Below, piece by piece: positions 1-8,502 of a stretch of DNA of 49,695 nt. The translations under genes were made by a program, and so were the position numbers. The notes beneath the pieces were generated by a model. It had not been told where the DNA came from. It searched no databases and saw nothing but the letters and a program-made list of their open reading frames with translations. The stretch is from Caccoplasma_A sp045587545 (GTDB lineage Bacteria > Bacteroidota > Bacteroidia > Bacteroidales > G3-4614): NCBI GenBank assembly GCA_045587545.1, contig JAZNCN010000027.1:1-49695 (forward strand), read 5' to 3'. The stretch's first letter is position 1; the number at the start of each line of letters is the position of its first letter.

Positions 1-239
1 TCATCGGAGATAACAGCAACAAACAATCAAGTAGTGGCAAAATCCACAGGTTGCACATCAATTAATGGAAAGGAATTGCTACCTTTGTTATAACATCACT
101 CCAAGAGATAATATTATTATCGAAGTCCTCTCATCAAGCAGGGAAAGAGATATATCAATATTCTTTTGCATCAGGAACTTATATTATTGCTGTAATAATT
201 GAGGGCAATATTAATGCACAAAAAGTAATTGTAAAATAA
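1..239 (+). pseudogene. Remnant of the 3' end of a T9SS-type secreted protein gene
   Basis: The last ~30 codons read cleanly as a T9SS-like C-terminal tail (SFASGTYIIAVIIEG, then QKVIVK, then TAA at 237-239). Going upstream, the matching frame hits a stop at 63-65, while pieces of plausible sequence continue in other frames: ITSLQ, then DNIIIEVLSSS, then GKEIYQYSF lie in successive frames. This requires at least two small indels, so it is called a decayed gene rather than an intact partial CDS. Proteins carrying an S74 chaperone domain often end in such a tail, and the next pseudogene has an S74 piece. The window edge hides the 5' side, so an intact start cannot be excluded. Confidence 0.55.
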
Positions 240-254
240 TCAAAATATATAGCC

Positions 255-1370
255 ATGAGAACAAGAAAATTATTATTGTTTACAATATCATTAATGCTTT
301 CAATGTCATTGGTAAACGCTAATGAGGTTGAACCTCGAGGAATAGATCTCGGAGAATACGCCTTTGGAATACCTGCCGAACAATTAAATTTTACAAACCA
401 ATCGCCTTTTACTTTCTCATTTTGGGTAAATATAAAAGAGTTTAACCATAGTGAACAAGGGACTCAGTTTATTAATATACGCAAACCTGATGGAGATTGG
501 ATCTACTGTGATTGGGGGTATATATGGTCAAATATTGGAACACTTTATGATGATTATGAAAATATAATTGGTGAAGATATGCTATCAATGGCTACATGGG
601 AATCGCGAGCTTCAGTAGGAACTTTATTTAAACCTCTAAAATATTTCCAATTTTATCCTAAAGAATGGGTATATGTTTCATTTGTATTCTATTTCACTAA
701 AAATCCTCAAATAAAGTTATATATAAACGGAGAAGTGGCATTGGTATTTGAATCCGTTTTTGATAACGGAAGTCCTCTTTTGGATTGGTATGATGAATAT
801 ATAATAATGATAGGAGAAGATGCATATGGACGTTCAGCATTAAATGCCTACGTTGATAAAGTTCAGTTTTATAACAGAGCACTAACACAATCAGAGGTAC
901 AGTCAAGTATGTATGAGCCATTATTAAATGATGAATCACTTTTAGGCTATTGGGATTTTGAAAATGGTTGTACAACCGATTCTGAGGGGTATATGATGGC
1001 AGATAAAGGAACAATAAAAGCAACAATGTATAAAATCTTACAACAAAATAATATATCAATTGGCACAGAGATACAACCATTTACATATGGAGAAGGTGTA
1101 AATCCCAAATCTGCATTGCAAGGAGTGGAAGAAAGTACCGCAGAGGAGAGCAATACCAAAGCATACGTTTCAAATGGAGTATTGTATGTAAAAAGTAGTA
1201 AGGAGATAAAGAATATAAGCATATACGACTCTATGGGTAGAACTCTCCTCACCCCTAACCTATCAGCGGTAGAGAGGAGAGCAACATATGCTCAAATTTC
1301 ACTACCCTCAACCATTAAAGGAGTGATAATGGTAAAGGTTAATAATGAGGTTGTAAAAGTAATAATTTAA
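255..1370 (+). CDS. Secreted LamG-like (concanavalin A-fold) protein with T9SS-like C-terminal domain
   Basis: 371 aa. Residues 1-22 form a signal peptide ending near VNA. Residues ~35-235 look like a LamG/ConA-type jelly roll: SPFTFSFWVN at the start, a KLYINGE strand, VDKVQFYNRALTQSEV and LGYWDFENG, which is the usual closing signature of such domains. Residues ~300-371 form a T9SS-like tail with IYDSMGR and a final VNNEVVKVII. It is probably exported by T9SS and exposed on the surface, perhaps binding carbohydrate, but the ligand is unknown. The tail is nearly identical in DNA to that of the gene at 2158. ATG at 255 is chosen because it gives a complete signal peptide. Confidence 0.75.
   Translation: MRTRKLLLFTISLMLSMSLVNANEVEPRGIDLGEYAFGIPAEQLNFTNQSPFTFSFWVNIKEFNHSEQGTQFINIRKPDGDWIYCDWGYIWSNIGTLYDDYENIIGEDMLSMATWESRASVGTLFKPLKYFQFYPKEWVYVSFVFYFTKNPQIKLYINGEVALVFESVFDNGSPLLDWYDEYIIMIGEDAYGRSALNAYVDKVQFYNRALTQSEVQSSMYEPLLNDESLLGYWDFENGCTTDSEGYMMADKGTIKATMYKILQQNNISIGTEIQPFTYGEGVNPKSALQGVEESTAEESNTKAYVSNGVLYVKSSKEIKNISIYDSMGRTLLTPNLSAVERRATYAQISLPSTIKGVIMVKVNNEVVKVII
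1155..1354 (+). repeat. C-terminal cassette, copy 1
   Basis: These 200 bp match 2962-3161 at a constant offset of 1807 with four mismatches counted by eye (196/200). They encode the T9SS-like tail of the host gene. The protein sequence before the cassette is unrelated in the two genes. Confidence 0.9.
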
Positions 1371-1405
1371 ACAACCGAAAAAAATTGAACCATTTTATTG
1401 AGTTG

Positions 1406-1448
1406 TAGGGGCAGAACCATTGGTTTTTGCCCCTATTTTTGTTTTTAA
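1406..1448 (+). terminator. Rho-independent terminator after the LamG-like gene
   Basis: Arms TAGGGGCA (1406-1413) and TGCCCCTA (1428-1435) pair, with further AACC/GGTT pairing inside the loop. TTTTTGTTTTT follows. It lies 36 bases past the stop of the gene at 255. Confidence 0.85.
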
Positions 1449-1503
1449 GGGATAGAACTTAAACTTAAATAAAGTTCACAAATTCACAAATTTCTTCTAA
1501 TTC

Positions 1504-1535
1504 TTTTGTTTTAAAAAAAAACTATGTATATTTCG
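1504..1535 (+). promoter_or_regulatory. Relic promoter of the S74 pseudogene
   Basis: TTTTG (1504-1508) and TATATTTC (1527-1534) are 18 bases apart, close to the Bacteroidetes -33/-7 layout. The pseudogene ATG follows at 1571. Confidence 0.35.
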
Positions 1536-1570
1536 GCAAATTAGTATTAACCATTAAAAAAATATTGGGT

Positions 1571-2127
1571 ATGAAAAGGACATTATATTTATCAATGGTA
1601 TTTGTATTAATTACAACATTCTCTCTTTCCGCACAATTACAAGTAGATAGTTTGGGTAGAACATTCGTATGATATGAGATACAGCCAACAGCATCTGTAA
1701 GAACATTAAATGTTGCATCTCCCGATTCAACTGCAGGGTTAAATATTGGAAATATGTTTTCAATATATTCAAAATCATCTAATGGATTTGTAGGAGGATA
1801 TTAAATCTCAAAACAATACTACCACTACAACAAACACCAATCCCAAGAAAATAGGATTAATAGCCCAAGAGGTAGAACAGGTAATACCAGAAGCAGTACG
1901 AACTGCAGAAGACGGGACAAAAGGAATTGCATATAATGAAATAATACCGTTACTAATAAATGCCAATAGTTATCCCTTCCGGTTTAACATTTAGAGTTAC
2001 AGGAGAATTAACTTCTATATCAGATTGTGGCGAACAAGCAAATTCTATAACAATATTAGAGGGAGGATCTAAATTAGATATAGAACAAGGAGCAATATTA
2101 AATCTGATAAATGGAACAATTAAATAG
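1571..2127 (+). pseudogene. Broken S74 intramolecular-chaperone (tail-fibre-type) surface protein gene
   Basis: A start with a signal peptide (MKRTLYLSMVFVLITTFSLS, cut after AQ) reads 33 codons to a TGA at 1670-1672. It resumes in the same frame (YEIQPTASVRTLNV, GLNIGNMFSIYSKSSNG) to a TAA at 1802-1804. From about 1797 another frame encodes a peptidase S74 chaperone core: EDIKSQNN, KKIGLIAQEVEQVIPEAV, then NEIIPLLINA. From 1969 a third frame gives VIPSGLTFRVTGELTS, then ILEGGSKLDIEQGAILNL, ending at TAG 2125-2127; this last piece may come from a different gene. The middle of a normal S74 protein is missing. Nonsense mutation, frameshift and internal deletion together make function very unlikely. 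Confidence 0.8.
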
Positions 2128-2157
2128 ATATTATTAACTTAAAGAAACAATAAGATT

Positions 2158-3180
2158 ATGAAACGAATAGATAAAATAATAACTAAATTGGTTTTGTTAG
2201 TTTTGCTTACAACCTCAAATATATCTGTATATGCACAAACAACAGAAGATATAACTCTTCCCGATGTATTTCCTACTGAAGATGCGGTTTGGACTATATC
2301 AGTAACAGAAACAGAGAATAATCCATGGGATGTATTTGAGCCTTATTACAAAGAAACTACTTATAGGACCTCCTATTATTTATTAGGGGATACAATCATA
2401 GAAAATAAAAAATATTCAAAATTATATTTTATATATGGAGAATTAGATTCTTTAAAGGTAAAATCTTGCAACTTTTATACCGAAAATCAGTTATATGTAG
2501 GAGCAATAAGAGTTGAGGAAGAGCAAGTGTATTTACGACCTCATGAGGTGATATATTGTATCGCAGAAGATTGGATGTGTCCCCATATTGACTGTATTGA
2601 AGAGGATGGTTATCCTTGGTATAAAGATGAAGATATAGATTATACTCTATTTGGAGAAGATGTTCTTATGTACGATTTTAGTGTTGAGGAATCAGAACGT
2701 TTATATATTAATAATTATCACACAAATTATACCATAGAATGTCACCATTTTCTCGCAACTGGAATAATAAAAGATTCTAAATATGCACATTCATGGATAA
2801 AAGGGATAGGTTCAACAGGAGGGTTATGGTTTAATTTTGATTATGTCCCTATGTCAGGATATGGGGTTAGAAGAGCTTTAAAATCTTTCTACTACAAAGG
2901 CAAACAATTTTATCCTGCTGAAGAATCAGGAATTAACGAAAGTATTGCAGATATACCTCAAACCAAAACATACGTTTCAAATGGAGTATTGTATGTAAAA
3001 AGTAGTGAGGAGATAAAGAATATAAGCATATACGACTCTATGGGAAGAACGCTCCTCACCCCTAACCTATCAGCGGTAGAGAGGAGAGCAACATATGCTC
3101 AAATTTCACTACCCTCAACCATTAAAGGAGTGATAATGGTAAAGGTTAATAATGAGGTTGTGAAGGTTATTTGTGATTAA
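2158..3180 (+). CDS. Secreted protein of unknown function with T9SS-like C-terminal domain
   Basis: 340 aa. Signal peptide residues 1-26 (LLTTSNISVYAQ). The body (~residues 27-255) is acidic and rich in Tyr and Trp and resembles no domain I can name; it contains several Cys (C-x-E-DWMCPHIDC around residue 135). The last ~75 residues are a T9SS-like sorting tail (IYDSMGR, SLPSTIKGVIMVKVN) nearly identical to that of the gene at 255. Only the ends differ (VKVICD against VKVII). The function of the body is unassigned; export by T9SS is inferred from the tail and from sprA in the window. Confidence 0.7.
   Translation: MKRIDKIITKLVLLVLLTTSNISVYAQTTEDITLPDVFPTEDAVWTISVTETENNPWDVFEPYYKETTYRTSYYLLGDTIIENKKYSKLYFIYGELDSLKVKSCNFYTENQLYVGAIRVEEEQVYLRPHEVIYCIAEDWMCPHIDCIEEDGYPWYKDEDIDYTLFGEDVLMYDFSVEESERLYINNYHTNYTIECHHFLATGIIKDSKYAHSWIKGIGSTGGLWFNFDYVPMSGYGVRRALKSFYYKGKQFYPAEESGINESIADIPQTKTYVSNGVLYVKSSEEIKNISIYDSMGRTLLTPNLSAVERRATYAQISLPSTIKGVIMVKVNNEVVKVICD
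2962..3161 (+). repeat. C-terminal cassette, copy 2
   Basis: Second copy of the 200-bp cassette described at 1155-1354 (four mismatches). The similarity stops abruptly inside the last codons, as expected for gene conversion or segment exchange. Confidence 0.9.
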
Positions 3181-3246
3181 AATGAGAAAAATTGCAATAA
3201 ATAAAAACTATAAGGGGCGGAGAGAAAATTAACTTTTCGCTCTCTG

Positions 3247-3277
3247 TTTGTAATATGAACGGATTATTGTAATTTTG
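3247..3277 (+). promoter_or_regulatory. Promoter for the AspT-type transporter gene
   Basis: -33 TTTG (3247-3250), a 19-base spacer and -7 TAATTTTG (3270-3277) fit the Bacteroidetes consensus. Transcription would start near 3284, about 50 bases before the ATG at 3336. Confidence 0.7.
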
Positions 3278-3335
3278 CAAATTATTTAGAGCATGTTTTT
3301 TGAATATATTTTAAAATAAAATCAATATATAGATC

Positions 3336-5012
3336 ATGGATTGGTTGCATCAACTTATTTTTACACCAGGATTAGCGAATACTGTAATATTGTATTCGTT
3401 TATAATAGCTGCAGGTGTTTGGCTTGGTAAGCGAAAGATATTCGGAATATCTCTTGGCGTTACGTTTGTGTTGTTTGTGGGAATTGTAGTAGGCCATTTT
3501 ACCGACTATTTTTCAATTAACAAACAGGTGTTGGACTTTGCAAAAGAGTTGGGACTTATACTATTTGTATATTCAATAGGATTACAGGTTGGCCCCGGAT
3601 TTTTCTCTTCATTTAAAAAAGGAGGAATGTTGCTAAATCTTTTGGCATTGGGAGTGATACTTTTAAATATTGCTACCGTAATAGTAATTTACTATGTAAC
3701 AGATGCCCGAATGGAAGATTTAGTTGGAGTACTATCGGGAGCTGTAACAAATACCCCCGGTCTTGGAGCAGCACAACAAGCGTTAGAGCAGTTGGGTAAA
3801 GCTGCTGATATACCAAGTGCAGCAGCAGGATATGCTGCAGCCTATCCTCTTGGAGTTGTTGGTATTATTTTGTCAATGATTGTAATAAAGAAAATATTCA
3901 GAATAAGTACAACATCAGAGAGCAAGCAGATAGAGGAGGAGAATGAAGCATCAATTCTTAAACCTATGATAGTAAGTCTCAAGGTTGAGAATAAAATGCT
4001 TGATGGAAAAACCTTAAAACAGATAATAGACTTCTTAGGCAGAGATTTTGTTATATCTCGCATAAAAAAAGCAGATACAGGAGAGGTTATAATTCCTCGC
4101 TCAACAACCGTTATAAATGCGGGAGATTATATGATATTGGTTCTTTCACCTAATGACGAAGAGGCAGTAGAAGCATTTATAGGAGAGAGAGTTGATATGG
4201 ATTGGGACGCAATTGATGCACCTGTAGTTTCGCGAAGAATTTTGATTACCAAGCCAGAGTATAACGGACGCTCAATAAGTTCATTAAAACTTCATGCAGG
4301 TTTTCAACTAAATGCAACACGCGTAAACCGTGCAGGTATGGACCTTGTGGCTGCTCCAAACTTGAAGTTGCAGATGGGCGACCGCATAACCGTAGTAGGT
4401 AAGTTGGAGGATATTAATCGTCTCGCTGACCGAATGGGTAACTCAATGAAACGTCTAAATGAGCCTAATATGATTACCATATTCGTAGGAATATTGTTGG
4501 GTATTATTTTGGGAAGTATCCCATTCTATATACCGGGAATGAGTACAGCAATGAAACTTGGTTTAGCAGGAGGTCCATTGATTGCCGCAATCTTAATAGG
4601 ACGTTTCGGTTATAAACTAAAACTTATAACATATACATCAACAAGTTCAAGTTTGATGTTGCGCGAAATAGGAATATGTCTATTTCTTGCCAGTGTCGGA
4701 TTTACAGCAGGAGGAAGTTTTGTTGATACCATTGTAAGTGGCGATGGCTTATGGTGGGTATTGTGGGGATTTTTAATAACAACACTACCACTATTAGTAA
4801 TAGGAACAATAGCACGTGCAAAATTCAAAATAAATTATTGTACTTTAATGGGATTGATGAGTGGAAGTACAACAGATCCACCTGCGTTGGCATATGCAAA
4901 TAAAACAGCAAACAACGACGCTCCGGCTGTTGCATACTCAACAGTATATCCATTAACAATGTTTATGCGAGTATTAACAGCACAAATACTGATATTAATA
5001 TTTTGTGCATAG
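3336..5012 (+). CDS. AspT/YidE-family membrane transporter with two TrkA_C domains
   Basis: 558 aa. Two membrane blocks (residues ~5-190 and ~375-558) flank two cytoplasmic TrkA_C (RCK_C) domains at about 205-285 and 290-370 (SLKVENKMLDGKTLKQI, then GRSISSLKLHAGFQLNATRV). Each membrane block carries the duplicated family signature: GAVTNTPGLGAAQQAL in the first and GLMSGSTTDPPALAYANK in the second. The family includes the aspartate:alanine exchanger AspT and the uncharacterised E. coli YidE/YbjL proteins. The substrate cannot be told from sequence. TrkA_C domains usually bind small ligands, so gating by a cytoplasmic ligand is plausible. It is the first gene after its own promoter and ends 78 bases before riboflavin synthase. 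Confidence 0.85.
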   Translation: MDWLHQLIFTPGLANTVILYSFIIAAGVWLGKRKIFGISLGVTFVLFVGIVVGHFTDYFSINKQVLDFAKELGLILFVYSIGLQVGPGFFSSFKKGGMLLNLLALGVILLNIATVIVIYYVTDARMEDLVGVLSGAVTNTPGLGAAQQALEQLGKAADIPSAAAGYAAAYPLGVVGIILSMIVIKKIFRISTTSESKQIEEENEASILKPMIVSLKVENKMLDGKTLKQIIDFLGRDFVISRIKKADTGEVIIPRSTTVINAGDYMILVLSPNDEEAVEAFIGERVDMDWDAIDAPVVSRRILITKPEYNGRSISSLKLHAGFQLNATRVNRAGMDLVAAPNLKLQMGDRITVVGKLEDINRLADRMGNSMKRLNEPNMITIFVGILLGIILGSIPFYIPGMSTAMKLGLAGGPLIAAILIGRFGYKLKLITYTSTSSSLMLREIGICLFLASVGFTAGGSFVDTIVSGDGLWWVLWGFLITTLPLLVIGTIARAKFKINYCTLMGLMSGSTTDPPALAYANKTANNDAPAVAYSTVYPLTMFMRVLTAQILILIFCA

Positions 5013-5037
5013 ATGATTAATCTATACTAAATTTTTT

Positions 5038-5069
5038 CTACCTTTGTATTGTATCCAATGCAAAGGTAG
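5038..5069 (+). promoter_or_regulatory. Hairpin/palindrome carrying -7 boxes on both strands, before riboflavin synthase
   Basis: CTACCTTTGTATTG (5038-5051) and CAATGCAAAGGTAG (5056-5069) pair along 14 positions with one T-G wobble and a four-base loop. The left arm contains a perfect -7 box TACCTTTG (5039-5046) for the + strand. By symmetry the right arm holds the same box on the - strand. ATG of the next gene is at 5091. No U-tract follows, so it is not a typical terminator, and no FMN-riboswitch-like leader was seen. Confidence 0.6.
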
Positions 5070-5090
5070 ATTATTTAAAAAATAAAGCAT

Positions 5091-5696
5091 ATGTTTTCAG
5101 GAATAGTAGAGGAGTTTGCAGTTGTTACCGCACTTGAAAGCGAAGGAACAAATTTAAATATAACCATGAGGTGTAGCTTTACCTCAGAATTAAAAATTGA
5201 CCAAAGTGTTGCGCATAACGGAGTATGTTTGACAGTCGTTGCAATAAATGGAGACGAATATACAGTAACAGCCATTAAAGAGACCTTAGAGCGTAGCAAT
5301 TTAGGACTATTAAAGGTTGGAGATAAAGTAAATTTGGAACGCAGTATGATGATGAACGGACGTTTGGACGGGCATATAGTACAAGGACATGTTGATACCA
5401 CAGCTGTTTGTACCGAAGTAAAAGAGTGTAACGGTAGCACATATTTTACATTTCAATATACCTTTGACAAAAAGATGGCAGCACAAGGTTATATGACTGT
5501 GGAAAAAGGTTCGGTAACGGTAAATGGAGTAAGTTTGACAGTATGTGATAGTAAAGACGACTCTTTCTCTGTTGCAATAATACCCTACACCTTTGAAAAC
5601 ACAAACTTTCACACCTTTAAGCAAGGAAGTGTAGTAAATCTTGAGTTTGATATTATTGGTAAATATATAAGTCGTTTACAAAAATATACGGCATAA
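5091..5696 (+). CDS. ribE: Riboflavin synthase, alpha subunit
   Basis: 201 aa, the normal length. It catalyses dismutation of two 6,7-dimethyl-8-ribityllumazine molecules to riboflavin, the last step of the pathway. The two lumazine-binding repeats are visible: residues 1-~96 begin MFSGIVEE and contain NGVCLTV, and residues ~97-195 contain GHVDTT and NGVSLTV. The other riboflavin genes are not next to it. The following purM-like gene starts 15 bases after the stop on the same strand, so the two may be cotranscribed. Confidence 0.95.
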   Translation: MFSGIVEEFAVVTALESEGTNLNITMRCSFTSELKIDQSVAHNGVCLTVVAINGDEYTVTAIKETLERSNLGLLKVGDKVNLERSMMMNGRLDGHIVQGHVDTTAVCTEVKECNGSTYFTFQYTFDKKMAAQGYMTVEKGSVTVNGVSLTVCDSKDDSFSVAIIPYTFENTNFHTFKQGSVVNLEFDIIGKYISRLQKYTA

Positions 5697-5710
5697 AATT
5701 CTTAATCTAT

Positions 5711-6877
5711 ATGAGCGATCAAAGATATAATTTACGAGGAGTTTCGGCATCAAAAGAAGATGTTCATAATGCAATAAAAAATATTGACAAAGGAATTTTC
5801 CCTAAGGCATTTTGTAAAATAATCCCCGATATATTGGGAGGAGACCCTGAGTATTGTAACATTATGCATGCCGACGGTGCAGGAACAAAATCGTCATTAG
5901 CATACCTCTATTGGAAGGAGACAGGAGATATATCAGTATGGAAAGGCATAGCTCAAGATGCTTTGATTATGAATATTGATGATTTGTTGTGTGTAGGTGC
6001 AACAGATAATATCCTTGTATCATCAACCATAGGTCGCAATAAACTATTAATACCCGGCGAGGTTATATCAGCCATAATAAACGGAACAGATGAGTTATTG
6101 GCAGAGTTGCGCGAATTGGGAGTAAACGCCTATGCAACAGGAGGAGAAACTGCCGATGTTGGCGACCTTGTACGAACAATAATAGTTGATAGCACCGTAA
6201 CATGTCGTATGAAACGTAGCGATGTAATATCAAATCACAATATCCAACCCGGTGATGTAATAGTTGGATTATCATCTTACGGACAAGCAACATATGAAAA
6301 AGAGTATAACGGCGGAATGGGAAGTAACGGATTAACATCTGCCCGTCACGATGTATTCTCAAAATACCTTGCCGAGAAATACCCCGAAAGTTACGATGCC
6401 GCAGTACCTGATGAGTTAGTATATTCAGGAGGATTAAAGCTTACCGATAAGATTGAAGGTTTAGGAATAGATGCAGGAAAAATGGTTCTTTCACCAACAA
6501 GAACATATGCCCCTGTAATTAAAAAAATATTAGACGCAATGCGTTCCAATATACATGGTATGGTACACTGCTCAGGAGGAGCGCAAACAAAAGTATTACA
6601 CTTTGTTGATAATGTACGAGTAGTAAAAGACAATTTATTCCCTGTGCCTCCATTGTTCAAAACAATACAAGAGCAATCAGGAACAGATTGGAAAGAGATG
6701 TATAAGGTCTTCAATATGGGACACCGTATGGAGATATATCTAAGTCCTGAGTATGCCGATGAAGTAATCTCGATAAGCAAGGAGTTTGGAATTGATGCAC
6801 AAATAGTTGGACGAGTAGAAGCATCAGACAAAAAAGAACTTATCATTAAATCTGAATTCGGAACATTTGAATACTAA
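5711..6877 (+). CDS. purM: AIR synthase (phosphoribosylformylglycinamidine cyclo-ligase) homologue, Bacteroidetes type
   Basis: 388 aa, longer than the ~345 aa E. coli PurM but typical of the Bacteroidetes form. PurM closes the imidazole ring of AIR with ATP in purine synthesis. Supporting features: HADGAGTKSSLAY near residue 55, corresponding to the DGVGTK nucleotide-site motif; DALIMNIDDLLCVGA near residue 85; TGGETADVGDL near residue 143; and GMVHCSGGAQTKVLHF in the C-terminal half, replacing the usual HITGGG segment. The family assignment is firm. That this variant carries the full purine role in this lineage is established knowledge of homologues rather than visible here. Confidence 0.88.
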   Translation: MSDQRYNLRGVSASKEDVHNAIKNIDKGIFPKAFCKIIPDILGGDPEYCNIMHADGAGTKSSLAYLYWKETGDISVWKGIAQDALIMNIDDLLCVGATDNILVSSTIGRNKLLIPGEVISAIINGTDELLAELRELGVNAYATGGETADVGDLVRTIIVDSTVTCRMKRSDVISNHNIQPGDVIVGLSSYGQATYEKEYNGGMGSNGLTSARHDVFSKYLAEKYPESYDAAVPDELVYSGGLKLTDKIEGLGIDAGKMVLSPTRTYAPVIKKILDAMRSNIHGMVHCSGGAQTKVLHFVDNVRVVKDNLFPVPPLFKTIQEQSGTDWKEMYKVFNMGHRMEIYLSPEYADEVISISKEFGIDAQIVGRVEASDKKELIIKSEFGTFEY

Positions 6878-6888
6878 AAACTGACCAT

Positions 6889-7746
6889 ATGGCAACTGTT
6901 TCAAAAGAAGTTATAGATAAACTAAGACAGTTATCAGACCTGTTAATAGTTATAAGAGATAGTGCAAACGGAACACCTCAAATACTAAAAGAACTTGCGG
7001 TAGAGAAGTGTGCCGAGATATACAACGCACTAAAAGAAGAGTCATCTTCGGAAGAGACAGTTGCAATTACAGGAATTTCAGAAACATCAATCTTGTCAGA
7101 AGTTGAAGAAGCATCAATACTCCCTGAAAAGAATATTGAGAAGGAAAATACCCAAATAGAGGAGACAAATTTTCGAGATATTATTGATGATGAAAAAGAT
7201 TATGAGGAGCGCGAAGATATAATATCTGCAGAAGATGAAATGAAACTTGAAGCAATACCCCTTACAGAAACTTCTGAAACCTATTTGACAAACGAAGAGG
7301 AGTCAAAATCGGAGGATAATGAGGCAATTGAAGCTACTGAAGAAGATTTGCCTGAACCATGCTTAATAGAGAGTGATGAAGAGGAGGGAGAAGATGAAGA
7401 ATATACTCAGGAAGATGCTATTGACGATACTAATTCTGATGAGCATGATGATGAGTTATTTGTAGAAGAAGATATTGATCTATTTGCTCCGGCAAAACAG
7501 ACCATAAATAAATCATCATCACATAAAAAAATACGTTCGGTTTTAAGTATAAACGACATATTTCTATATAAACGCGAGATCTTCGGAAACAGTGATGTTG
7601 ATATGACCGATATATTTGATGGTATTGACGAATCTTCATCATTTGAAGAGGCTTATGAAATTATCTCAGAGTATTTTGGCGATGATATAAATAGCGAAGA
7701 GATGATTCAAGAATTTATTGAGCGAGTAAAAAGTTGTTTTAGCTAA
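6889..7746 (+). CDS. Acidic two-part protein of unknown function
   Basis: 285 aa. Residues 1-60 are helical (VSKEVIDKLRQLSDLLIVI). Residues ~60-205 are an extremely Glu/Asp-rich low-complexity linker. The last ~70 residues form a compact domain: SVLSINDIFLYKREIFGNSD, an acidic stretch, then FEEAYEIISEYFGDDINSEE. That C-terminal block resembles one I recall from hypothetical proteins encoded near housekeeping genes in Bacteroidetes (INDxFxxxRExFGNxD); no function is known to me. No signal peptide or membrane segment, so probably cytoplasmic. Starts 11 bases after the purM homologue, suggesting cotranscription. Confidence 0.75.
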   Translation: MATVSKEVIDKLRQLSDLLIVIRDSANGTPQILKELAVEKCAEIYNALKEESSSEETVAITGISETSILSEVEEASILPEKNIEKENTQIEETNFRDIIDDEKDYEEREDIISAEDEMKLEAIPLTETSETYLTNEEESKSEDNEAIEATEEDLPEPCLIESDEEEGEDEEYTQEDAIDDTNSDEHDDELFVEEDIDLFAPAKQTINKSSSHKKIRSVLSINDIFLYKREIFGNSDVDMTDIFDGIDESSSFEEAYEIISEYFGDDINSEEMIQEFIERVKSCFS

Positions 7747-7780
7747 AGCTACATTTTAATATTTTTGAATTACAGCAAAA

Positions 7781-8452
7781 ATGGCAAAACTCTATATAGT
7801 CCCCACACCCGTAGGTAATCTTGAAGATATAACCTTGCGAGCATTGCGAGTATTAAAGGAGGTGGATTGTATCCTTGCCGAAGATACGCGTACAAGTGGG
7901 ATATTGCTAAAACACTATGATATAAAGGCTAAATTACAGCCACATCACAAATTTAACGAGCATAAGACCATAGAGAGTATTGCCCAACGTATAAAAGGAG
8001 GAGAAAATATAGCTCTAATATCAGATGCAGGAACACCGGGAATATCAGACCCGGGATTTCTTTTGTCCCGACAATGTGCAAAAGAGGGAGTTGAAGTAGA
8101 GTGCCTTCCCGGAGCAACAGCATTTGTCCCTGCACTTGTAGTATCGGGATTGCCATGCGATAGATTTTGTTTTGAAGGATTCTTGCCACAAAAGAAGGGC
8201 AGGGTATCGCGTCTTACACAACTCTCAACCGAAGAGCGTACAACAATATTTTATGAATCGCCTTATCGAGTAGTAAAACTCCTTACTCAAATTTCTGAAA
8301 TCTTTGGACCCGAAAGAGAGTGTGCTGTATGTCGCGAAATATCAAAACTCCATGAGGAGGCAGTAAGAGGCACTGTAGCTGATGTACTTGCTCATTTTAC
8401 CACACACGAACCAAAAGGAGAATTTGTTGTTATTATTGCAGGAAAACAATAA
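7781..8452 (+). CDS. rsmI: 16S rRNA (cytidine(1402)-2'-O)-methyltransferase
   Basis: 223 aa. RsmI methylates the ribose 2'-OH of C1402 in the decoding centre using S-adenosylmethionine. The tetrapyrrole-methylase-type fold is evident: LYIVPTPVGNLEDITLRAL at the N-terminus, EDTRTSG near 36, ALISDAGTPGISDPG near 78, PGATAFVPALVVSGLP near 110 and EGFLPQKKGR near 133. It lacks the short C-terminal extension of E. coli RsmI (286 aa), as is usual in Bacteroidetes. It starts 34 bases after the acidic-protein gene. Confidence 0.94.
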   Translation: MAKLYIVPTPVGNLEDITLRALRVLKEVDCILAEDTRTSGILLKHYDIKAKLQPHHKFNEHKTIESIAQRIKGGENIALISDAGTPGISDPGFLLSRQCAKEGVEVECLPGATAFVPALVVSGLPCDRFCFEGFLPQKKGRVSRLTQLSTEERTTIFYESPYRVVKLLTQISEIFGPERECAVCREISKLHEEAVRGTVADVLAHFTTHEPKGEFVVIIAGKQ

Positions 8453-8502
8453 TAGCAACAAGTAATAATCCTTAATCTACCCATTGCAAATATTCATTAT
8501 TA

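Noticed and set aside
1571..1804. In-frame TGA at 1670-1672 read as a sense codon or selenocysteine
   Set aside because: The frame ends again at a TAA at 1802 and the S74 part is in another frame, so the gene is broken in any case. Genes in the window are intact with the standard code.
3208..3250. Hairpin GAGAG/CTCTC after the gene at 2158 as terminator
   Set aside because: Only five pairs with a weak T-run; too poor to call, although a terminator would be expected there.
5013..5090. FMN riboswitch before ribE
   Set aside because: The gap is 78 bases, far too short, and none of the conserved FMN aptamer segments is visible.
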